A stretch of 64,000 bases of DNA from the NCBI RefSeq assembly GCF_000307105.1, contig NC_018645.1, forward strand, positions 2,999,501-3,063,500, given 5' to 3'. Positions 57,752 through 64,000 of the stretch are shown one piece after another. Position numbers and translations under genes: made by a program. The notes under the pieces are model-generated. The model had not been told where the DNA came from, did no database searches, and was given only the letters and a program-made list of their open reading frames with translations. Position 1 is the first letter of the stretch; the number at the start of each line of letters is the position of its first letter. This stretch comes from Desulfobacula toluolica Tol2. GTDB taxonomy: Bacteria; Desulfobacterota; Desulfobacteria; Desulfobacterales; Desulfobacteraceae.

Positions 57752-59428
57752 CTCGATGATCCAGTTTTTAAAAATTGACATAGAATTGCAATGTCAGTTA
57801 TTATCTCCATATTAACGACAAGCCTTATATTTGAGAGATGGTGATGGTTCATGTCTCCCCCATGGCCTTAGATTCATATGTTTGGTTGAATCGTTTGATT
57901 TGACAAAATGCTCTTTTAAAAATACCGAGATTTTTTTAAAGTAAGATTCTGGGTTGTCGCTATATATAATTTCTTCAACAAAGGATAAGATGCTGTCAAT
58001 CTTGATGATTTCACATAGGCTGCCAACAGTCTTTGCGGGCAGTTTGTTGTTTATTGAGGCCATCTGGTCAGGATGAAGCAGGAGACAGTGATCAACCAGC
58101 AGGCTCAAGGTCAAACTTCTGTAAGACCCATCTTCACCCGGTTGTTTGGTCAGTTTTCCCCATCCTTCATTCGCCTTATGGTCTTGAATAAAAACCTCTA
58201 CTAACCATCGGAGAGTATAGACTTCTGTTATATCAATATTTTGCCATGTTAAATCCGTAGCAACAAGATATCGATATTCCTTTTCTCCTTTATATTTCAA
58301 CGCAATAACAAATCTTCTTTTGTCGTGGGCACAGACATACATTCTGGCACAGCTAATATACACTTTAACCTCCTTACCACCGCGTACACATAATGTTTGT
58401 TCAACCGGCTGACAATGTTCAAAATATTCTTTCACTGATTTTTTTTTATTTTTGATCAAGATGTTTTGATTGTTTCTTAATTGGCTGACTATTTGAGATG
58501 TCCCTGTAATTTCTGATGCCTTGTCCATAAAAATGGCATTGCCATATAGGGCATCAGCAACAACTGCTTCTATCTTTATAGCCGGATGTTTTTTTACAAA
58601 TGTCTCCAGCAGTTCATTGGCAATCATCGTAATGGTAGGGTATGCTTCGGATCTTGCAGGTTCTTTGGGACGTTCTGATTTTGGGACTCCAGCTTTTTTT
58701 AGCCTTTTATCCTCTTTGGACCACTTACTTATCTCAGGATCAGGAATATGAAAAGCGTAGCCTATTGGAACCGTTATTTTGGGGGTTATCAAAGTCAAAA
58801 ACACCAGACCTTGGCCCATGCAAAATCCACCTGTCGATTTGTCTTTTATTTTATGGACACCAAAGATTTTAGTCGTACATTTGCTGCGTTTTTTGTCTGA
58901 ATCATCAATACTTATAACCCCTTTCGTAATGCCATAAGTTTGAAAAACAATACTGAGGCTGAAATGGAATAGATGTTCCCAAGCAATTTTAGAATTCCGA
59001 AACATCCAGGAAAGAGCATTCTTTTTATACTGTCCCACACTAATACGAGAGAAGGCCGACCAATTAATGCTGTTTGTCAAAATTATTCCGGTAATGCAGA
59101 AGCCCAGCCAAAGCTTTTGAGTTCTACTTAACGACATTCCAGGAGAATGTTGGATTAATGCAGCATTTAATAAATCGGTATAATTCTCAACAAATGGCAA
59201 CATCTTTTTTATTAACATTTCCGCCTCATCATACATAATCAGTGAAGCGGTTGCATATATCAAATCATCTCTTGTGTTTAAATGATTTTTATTTTATTTT
59301 GTCCATTGAGGCTGGCCATCCGATGGGTGAGATACTTCCTGTAAGGTTGTATTATAACATCGACTTGACCAGCCTTTTCATTTTTAATCTGGATTTACCA
59401 TTCCAAATAAAAAAACTGGATCATCGAG
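57752..59428 (-). mobile_element. IS4-superfamily insertion sequence with 5-bp target duplication
   Basis: Terminal inverted repeats CTCGATGATCCAGTTTTT at both ends. TGAAA is duplicated at 57747-57751 and 59429-59433. 1,677 bp, one transposase. The intact reading frame across the empty site confirms the borders. Confidence 0.88.
57812..59263 (-). CDS. IS4-type DDE transposase
   Basis: About 483 residues (or 474 from an ATG at 59236). First Asp in ISIDDSDKK, second in VVADALYGN. The YREK signature is exact in YTLRWLVEVFIQDHK (Y-2-R-3-E-6-K). All catalytic residues are present, so it is likely active. A five-base duplication is short for classic IS4 groups; the element may belong to an IS4-related branch such as ISDol1-like. 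Confidence 0.88.
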   Translation of the reverse strand: MIYATASLIMYDEAEMLIKKMLPFVENYTDLLNAALIQHSPGMSLSRTQKLWLGFCITGIILTNSINWSAFSRISVGQYKKNALSWMFRNSKIAWEHLFHFSLSIVFQTYGITKGVISIDDSDKKRSKCTTKIFGVHKIKDKSTGGFCMGQGLVFLTLITPKITVPIGYAFHIPDPEISKWSKEDKRLKKAGVPKSERPKEPARSEAYPTITMIANELLETFVKKHPAIKIEAVVADALYGNAIFMDKASEITGTSQIVSQLRNNQNILIKNKKKSVKEYFEHCQPVEQTLCVRGGKEVKVYISCARMYVCAHDKRRFVIALKYKGEKEYRYLVATDLTWQNIDITEVYTLRWLVEVFIQDHKANEGWGKLTKQPGEDGSYRSLTLSLLVDHCLLLHPDQMASINNKLPAKTVGSLCEIIKIDSILSFVEEIIYSDNPESYFKKISVFLKEHFVKSNDSTKHMNLRPWGRHEPSPSLKYKACR

Positions 59429-59638
59429 TGAAACATTTACAAAAGAAGATCTAAGAAGTTCTCAAGGTGATATTTTAATTATTCCAGTTGCAGGGGAAGA
59501 TGTTGTTAATGCGCTTTCAAATTCAATAGACGAACATCTCGAAAAGTGGTGGTTGAATGCTACTTCAACATAAATCATTGATAAGTACTTTGAAACGAAG
59601 GATCAAAACCTTTTGGAAAACATCAATCATTTTAAAAT

Positions 59639-60604
59639 ATGAAAAAGAGAAAGCTTTTTAATACCAGTGAGTATAAAACAGTTTCGGAACTCAGAGAGGC
59701 TCTTGAAGGAACTGATTATTATATACATCCTGAAATGCAAATCAAAAATGTGATTGAATTAGAAATAAACGAAAAAATATCTAAAAAAGATAGACGTGCA
59801 TTTAACAATGCTACCTTCGATTTTGTTGTGTATAATAATAACTCTATTCCAGAATTTGTCATAGAATTCGATGGCCCCTGTCATTCAGAGCCTAAAAAAC
59901 GACAAGCCGACTATAGAAAAAATATATGGTGCTCTCTCGCAGATTTGCCAATACTTCGAATAGATGATTCTTTTATCGCTAAATATGAAAAAACTACCTT
60001 TTTAAAGTTTATTGTAGACCGTTTCGTTTCTTGGCGTACTAAAAGTGAAACTATTATTAGAGAAATAGAAGAGCGAGTATCATTTGCAGAGTCAATATCT
60101 GATGTCGATTACGGTGATCCATGGAATGATCCATCAGTAGTTTTCGATCTAACGCATCGTTTTCCAGCATCAGTTGAAATCGCCACAAGGCTATTTGAAA
60201 ATCATAAAATAGTTTCAAATTATCTTGATGATAAAACATATCATTCAGCAACTAATAATTATCCCTGGGTCGAGTTCCGACGGGATAGGATGGGCGGAGG
60301 GCCTATTGGTGATTATGCCAGAAGGGTTGAACGGACTTACAAACTTGAAAGAATTTATAAGAAATCTAATGGGAAAATTGGGGTCGAGAAAATTCATGAA
60401 TTGACTACTGTAGTTGATTACAAATGGGGGGCACCTACATGTGGTCGCTATGACATTAACCGCAACTTAGAAATCCCAACTGTAATTTTCCAGGGTATTC
60501 CAGGGACCAGTGTGTCTGAGCTATCAGACCACTTTTGTGACTATCTCGCGCTTGATAAGTTAGAAAAGGTGACAAAAAAGTGTCTGGCAACGATTAAAGA
60601 TTAA
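59639..60604 (+). CDS. DUF2726-like nuclease-fold protein
   Basis: 321 residues. Residues about 15-125 resemble DUF2726, a PD-(D/E)XK-like fold: ATFDFVVYNNNSIPEFVIEFDGPCH, then DYRKNIWC and LPILRIDD. The remaining 190 residues are unrecognised. No attC is visible between it and the broken nuclease gene 65 bases upstream, so both share a cassette and probably a function. Confidence 0.68.
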   Translation: MKKRKLFNTSEYKTVSELREALEGTDYYIHPEMQIKNVIELEINEKISKKDRRAFNNATFDFVVYNNNSIPEFVIEFDGPCHSEPKKRQADYRKNIWCSLADLPILRIDDSFIAKYEKTTFLKFIVDRFVSWRTKSETIIREIEERVSFAESISDVDYGDPWNDPSVVFDLTHRFPASVEIATRLFENHKIVSNYLDDKTYHSATNNYPWVEFRRDRMGGGPIGDYARRVERTYKLERIYKKSNGKIGVEKIHELTTVVDYKWGAPTCGRYDINRNLEIPTVIFQGIPGTSVSELSDHFCDYLALDKLEKVTKKCLATIKD

Positions 60605-60653
60605 TCCAACTTTCCAAATGAACCGGGCGAGCCGGTTATTTGGGGTGTTCCAG
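60604..60653 (+). other. attC site
   Basis: ATCCAAC (fits RYYYAAC) at 60604 overlaps the preceding stop codon region. Stem CCAAATGAACCGG / CCGGTTATTTGG with extrahelical G, crossover G/TTCCAG at 60647. Nearly identical stem to that at 52949. Confidence 0.82.
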
Positions 60654-60802
60654 GCGGCTGCGCCGCCTGGAACGCGGTGCTGACTTCGTCCAGCCCCTGG
60701 CCCCGGCGCCTTGCGCCGGAACCAGGGGCTGGACCGGTCACCGCACGCCGATCAATCAAACTGCGTTTGCTTGATCGGCGCACGGTGCCGGTCAGCACCG
60801 CG
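60648..60802 (+). mobile_element. 155-bp ORF-less gene cassette, copy C
   Basis: Borders GGTG/TTCC and CGCG/TTAAAT (the latter fits GTTRRRY). Same as B and D by eye. Confidence 0.8.
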
Positions 60803-60821
60803 TTAAATTGTTAGAATTTTC

Positions 60822-60887
60822 TTGACAAATTTCAATTCAGCTCATAAATTACACCCAGTAAGTCCAATTTATTAGACATATTGGGTG
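60822..60887 (+). promoter_or_regulatory. Promoter and operator of the AbiE cassette
   Basis: TTGACA at 60822, 17-base spacer, TAAATT at 60845. Downstream lies an inverted repeat 60852-60887 (CACCCAGTAAGTC … GAC…ATTGGGTG). AbiEi antitoxins are known to repress their own promoter through inverted repeats. The cassette therefore does not depend on a shared integron promoter. Confidence 0.7.
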
Positions 60888-60894
60888 AAATATT

Positions 60895-61512
60895 ATGAAG
60901 AATTTAATTCAACTTCCAGCAGAATTTGATTACAATTTATTGCTTCATGTTTTAAGAGATTATAAAAAGCCAAGAGATAAAATAAGAGGTCTGATCAAGA
61001 ATAAGGATATCTTAAGGGTCAAAAAAGGCCTCTATGTGTTGGGCAAGGATTATAAGAAGCCTTACAATAAGTATATCCTGGCGAATCAGATCTATGGGCC
61101 TTCCTATATCACAGGTCAAACCGCTTTGGCATTCTGGAACATGATACCGGAACGTGTTGAACTCATTATCAGCATGACAACTAAAAGAAAAAAGCTGTTT
61201 GAAACACCGGTTGGTAGATTTTCTTATTTATATTGCCACAAAAAAGTTTTCAACATTGGGATTAATCTTGAACATGCTGGTGATCAAAAGAAAATTCTAA
61301 TTGCCTCCCCTGAGAAGGCGTTGAGCGATATCATTGCAACCCAGACTCATATTTCATCGGAAAAGGAAATGAAGGAATTTCTTGAATTAATGAGATTGGA
61401 TTATGATGATATCAAAAAATTTGATTCATCTTTATTAGAAGAAATCAAGGCCAGATATAAAAGGCAAAGTATGAAACTGCTGCTCAATTGCTTAAAGGAA
61501 TATTATGTTTGA
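60895..61512 (+). CDS. abiEi: AbiEi-type antitoxin/repressor
   Basis: 205 residues. N-terminal winged-helix region (DYNLLLHVLRDYKKPRDKIRGLI…RVKKGLYVLG) typical of AbiEi; the middle (NQIYGPSYITGQTALAFWNM) and SPEKALSDII are family landmarks. It is antitoxin of a type IV toxin-antitoxin/abortive-infection pair. Overlaps the toxin gene by 8 bases. Confidence 0.88.
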   Translation: MKNLIQLPAEFDYNLLLHVLRDYKKPRDKIRGLIKNKDILRVKKGLYVLGKDYKKPYNKYILANQIYGPSYITGQTALAFWNMIPERVELIISMTTKRKKLFETPVGRFSYLYCHKKVFNIGINLEHAGDQKKILIASPEKALSDIIATQTHISSEKEMKEFLELMRLDYDDIKKFDSSLLEEIKARYKRQSMKLLLNCLKEYYV

Positions 61513-62383
61513 TGAAAAAATTGAACAAATGTTAGGCAGGTATGAATTACTTACGGTTCATGATCACGAGAATGCTCTCAAAGAGATCATACAAGAAATC
61601 GTGTTGCTTGGTTTATGGCGGTCAAAATTTTATGAAAAGGCTGTTTTTTATGGTGGAAGCGCATTACGAATTCTGCATAAGCTGGACCGTTTCTCTGAGG
61701 ATCTGGATTTTTCACTAATTCAGCCTGAAAATACTTTTGATATTAAAAAATACTTTGGTGCAGTAAAATCAGAATTGGAATTATGGGGTTTTGAGGTTTC
61801 CACAGAAGAAAAGACCAAGAAGAATGAAAGCTCTATTGACTCAGCTTTCATTAAAGCAAATACATTGATGCATTTATTAAAAATTGATTCAAATCTAAAG
61901 ACCCACAAAAATGCTGTGATGAAGATAAAATTGGAAATTGATCAGGAACCAGCTATCGGATTTACAAGTGATCTTAAATATCATCTCCACCCCATTCCGT
62001 TTACCATTAAAACCATGACATTGCCGAGTTTGTTTGCAGGCAAAATGCATGCCTTGTTATGCCGTACTGTAAGGACCAACATTAAAGGCCGAGACTGGTA
62101 TGATTTAATCTGGTTTGTGAAGAATAATATTCCATGTGAGTTATATTATCTTAAGAATAAAATGGTACAAACAGGCCATTTTGATTTGTCAGAGGTGTTA
62201 GATAAAGAAAAAATTGTTGAATTGTTATCTGAAAAAATTAAGGCGATTGATTTTTCTCTGGCAAAAAAAGATGTTGAACCATTTTTGAAAAATTCAAGGC
62301 AAAAGGATGAATTGAATCTTTGGTCTGATGCATTTTTTAACGATTATTTGATTCAGGAAATTGGTGTCCAGACAAGTCATTAA
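61505..62383 (+). CDS. abiEii: AbiEii-type nucleotidyltransferase toxin
   Basis: 292 residues. Nucleotidyltransferase core FYGGSALRILHKL…SEDLDFSL (G-G-S and D-x-D near residue 49-66), then KMHALLCRTVRTNIKGRDWYDL characteristic of AbiEii. Intact catalytic motif. With AbiEi it should block growth upon phage infection or stabilise the array. Confidence 0.9.
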   Translation: MFDEKIEQMLGRYELLTVHDHENALKEIIQEIVLLGLWRSKFYEKAVFYGGSALRILHKLDRFSEDLDFSLIQPENTFDIKKYFGAVKSELELWGFEVSTEEKTKKNESSIDSAFIKANTLMHLLKIDSNLKTHKNAVMKIKLEIDQEPAIGFTSDLKYHLHPIPFTIKTMTLPSLFAGKMHALLCRTVRTNIKGRDWYDLIWFVKNNIPCELYYLKNKMVQTGHFDLSEVLDKEKIVELLSEKIKAIDFSLAKKDVEPFLKNSRQKDELNLWSDAFFNDYLIQEIGVQTSH

Positions 62384-62400
62384 TTAAAAGTCGACTATAT

Positions 62401-62448
62401 TTTCAACAAAAAAATACTGCGAATGAACCGCAGATTTTGGTGTTCCAG
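62401..62448 (+). other. attC site of the AbiE cassette
   Basis: TTTCAAC box, stem AAAATACTGCG / CGCAGATTTT with extrahelical A, crossover G/TTCCAG at 62442. Confidence 0.75.
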
Positions 62449-62597
62449 GCGGCTGCGCCGCCTGGAACGCGGTGCTGACTTCGTCCAGCCCCTGGCCCCG
62501 GCGCCTTGCGCCGGAACCAGGGGCTGGACCGGTCACCGCACGCCGATCAATCAAACTGCGTTTGCTTGATCGGCGCACGGTGCCGGTCAGCACCGCG
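62443..62597 (+). mobile_element. 155-bp ORF-less gene cassette, copy D
   Basis: Borders TGGTG/TTCC and CGCG/TTACAT. Same as B and C by eye. Confidence 0.8.
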
Positions 62598-62616
62598 TTA
62601 CATAAGGACATAATGG

Positions 62617-63519
62617 ATGGAATATATTGGGGTTGGAAATATCTTTTCACCATTCTTTGGAGATCTTAAGAAAACTATTTTATTTTTCGATAAAATTGCT
62701 GCCGTAGGTTTGGAAATGCTAATTATTTACAATCAATTCTCTGAGCATAGAGATGAGGAGTTATTAGCAACAATAAATTATTTGATGGAACAGAACCAGA
62801 TAATAGATCCAATGCCGTTGGGTCAAAATAATCACCCTCCCGCTGAAAGCGAACTGGAAGAGTATGAACTTGCAAGTAAATTGTCAGGCTATATTCAAGA
62901 TACTCACGTCGATGTATCAAGTTATCATGACTTTACTTTAATGGATAGGGCTCATTTAGAATCTTGCAATGAGTATTTGCAATCACGCGTGAGTGCTTCT
63001 CGTCTGAATAAGAGCAGAAACGTTATTGCTACAGCAATTAAGCCACTCGACTTGCCAGATAATATACAATTTGATCCTGAAAGCAATCAAGACCTTACAA
63101 TTAAAATTGTAATACACGATTTTCCGCTAATTTCCGACAAAATACCATTTAAGGAAATAATATCCTTTAAAAAAGAGACAGATACTAGAGCGAGATATTT
63201 AAATTTAAGAAAATGGATAAGAAACATCTCAAACAAAGATTTAACGGAAAAAGAAATCACTCAGGAAATAGAGTTTATTATTAATGATTATGTAGATTAC
63301 ATGAATTTTCTAAAATTAAAATTTAAAAGAGGAACGTTCGAAACAATTTTAGTAAGCTCGGCACAGGCAATAGAAAATTTAGCAAAATTCAAGCTAAAAG
63401 ATTTTACACAAAGCTTATTCTCACTATCTAAACAAAGAATCGCATTGATAGAAGCTGAAAAAAAAGCACCTGGTAGAGAGCTTTCATTCTTAGTAAAAGC
63501 AAAAAAAAGGCTTATTTGA
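62617..63519 (+). CDS. Hypothetical protein, cassette gene
   Basis: 300 residues, ATG 62617 with AAGGA nine bases upstream, 20 bases into the cassette. Soluble, acidic N-terminal half, basic helical C terminus. Not recognised. No clear attC follows; 63520-63649 contains only a GCCCTC/GAGGGC stem and a GGTCAGC/GCTGACACC palindrome. Confidence 0.6.
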   Translation: MEYIGVGNIFSPFFGDLKKTILFFDKIAAVGLEMLIIYNQFSEHRDEELLATINYLMEQNQIIDPMPLGQNNHPPAESELEEYELASKLSGYIQDTHVDVSSYHDFTLMDRAHLESCNEYLQSRVSASRLNKSRNVIATAIKPLDLPDNIQFDPESNQDLTIKIVIHDFPLISDKIPFKEIISFKKETDTRARYLNLRKWIRNISNKDLTEKEITQEIEFIINDYVDYMNFLKLKFKRGTFETILVSSAQAIENLAKFKLKDFTQSLFSLSKQRIALIEAEKKAPGRELSFLVKAKKRLI

Positions 63520-63649
63520 TTTATAAAGATAGGAATCGCCCTCTATTTATGAGTTACCCCTTATTTTGATTAGAAACGAGGGCAGGTCAGCCGCTGACAC
63601 CTAATCAGAGAAACCTTTCGTCTAATTATTGAAAATATAGGAGGTAGGT

Positions 63650-64000
63650 ATGAAGAAAATAGCATTAATCATTATGCTTTTAGTAACAACACCTTACTGC
63701 TCTTTCGCACAAGATCTCAAACTTTCTGAAGCTGACTTACGAAAATTGGCCATAAGCTTATCAGAATTGGATCAAAAAATTAACGAAATATACCAAGCTC
63801 GACAATACATTTTAACACCTCAAAACAGCTCTTCAGTTTCTGTAACAGAGGTAGAAATAAAGGATGAAAAAACGACTATTTGGAATGGCATCACTCCAGG
63901 TGCAAAGGGGATTATTACAGGAGAAAAAGGAGAGAAATATCCCGTAGTTGGTTATAATTCCAACCACTATGCCATTCTCTTAGAACAACCTTCTGGTGAG
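63650..64000 (+). CDS. Exported hypothetical protein, N-terminal part (cut by window edge)
   Basis: 117 residues to the window end without a stop, AGGAGG site before ATG 63650. Clear signal peptide (MKKIALIIMLLVTTPYCSFA). The mature part starts with a short helical segment and turns to a Gly-rich region (WNGITPGAKGIITGEKG). Function unknown. It probably belongs to the array, but the border is not seen. Confidence 0.65.
   Translation, partial: MKKIALIIMLLVTTPYCSFAQDLKLSEADLRKLAISLSELDQKINEIYQARQYILTPQNSSSVSVTEVEIKDEKTTIWNGITPGAKGIITGEKGEKYPVVGYNSNHYAILLEQPSGE

Larger units (their letters stand above)
56887..59573 (+). pseudogene. PD-(D/E)XK restriction-endonuclease-like gene broken by an IS
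   Basis: The reading frame runs 56887-57751 and continues 59434-59573 once the IS and one TGAAA copy are removed, giving 334 residues without a frame break. Residues about 195-285 look like an Mrr-type nuclease core: LLEELMCKFF, then EEIDLVIL, then LILVECKNW (Asp and Glu-x-Lys). The N-terminal 190 residues are unrecognised. The C terminus ends …HLEKWWLNATST. The interrupted gene still gives a 290-residue protein with the core motif, so partial activity is not excluded. Its partner may be the gene at 59639. Confidence 0.75.

Noticed and set aside
38133-62597. The four 155-bp repeats as a CRISPR array
   Set aside because: Spacing is thousands of bases, the units are far longer than CRISPR repeats, and no cas genes are present.
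63520-63649. attC after the 300-residue cassette gene
   Set aside because: A stem and a palindrome exist, but no RYYYAAC box, extrahelical-base arm pair or GTT crossover could be arranged.

Overview
The window looks like chromosomal DNA of a marine sulfate-reducing Desulfobacterota (Desulfobacteraceae-like). The basis is a MetF/MetV/HdrA/MvhD electron-transfer cluster, dense sulfur-trafficking genes and moderate GC. Genus is not determinable from the sequence alone.

From 1 to about 36 kb it is mostly ordinary chromosome. (i) A partial transglutaminase-like membrane protein and a retropepsin-like protease. (ii) A sulfur block: secreted persulfide-dioxygenase/rhodanese fusion, two YeeE/YedE transport proteins, the second fused to three rhodanese domains. 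(iii) A DUF47 and PiT phosphate pair. (iv) Decayed Acs/GNAT and Lon-like genes joined by deletion. (v) A lone ATPase gene lying between two integron attC-like sites at 12.7 and 14.3 kb. (vi) An SLC12-type permease, two sensor kinases and a receiver protein. (vii) The methylene-THF reductase/HdrA cluster. (viii) A His-tailed EamA permease and yejABEF. Five copies of a short element with two competing hairpins sit in the 21-32 kb leaders.

From 36 kb to the end is a chromosomal integron. A divergent 443-residue integron integrase (intI, minus strand) is followed by a long array in which nearly all genes read on the plus strand. They are separated by attC sites, recognisable by imperfect stems with one extrahelical base and GTT crossover points. 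Cassette cargo looks like a defence island: a Gabija-like OLD nuclease plus UvrD-like helicase, a solitary OLD nuclease, a radical-SAM/phosphoribosyltransferase/HD trio, a PD-(D/E)XK nuclease plus a DUF2726-like protein, AbiEi/AbiEii, and several unknown or membrane proteins.

The array is heavily invaded. A group IIC intron splits one attC. Two identical 3,085-bp recombinase-in-trio (RIT) units each lie exactly between the G and TT of an attC crossover. An IS4-type element breaks the nuclease gene. Four copies of a 155-bp ORF-less palindromic unit are each bounded exactly by G/TT, so they behave as minimal gene cassettes. No tRNA, rRNA or CRISPR array was seen.
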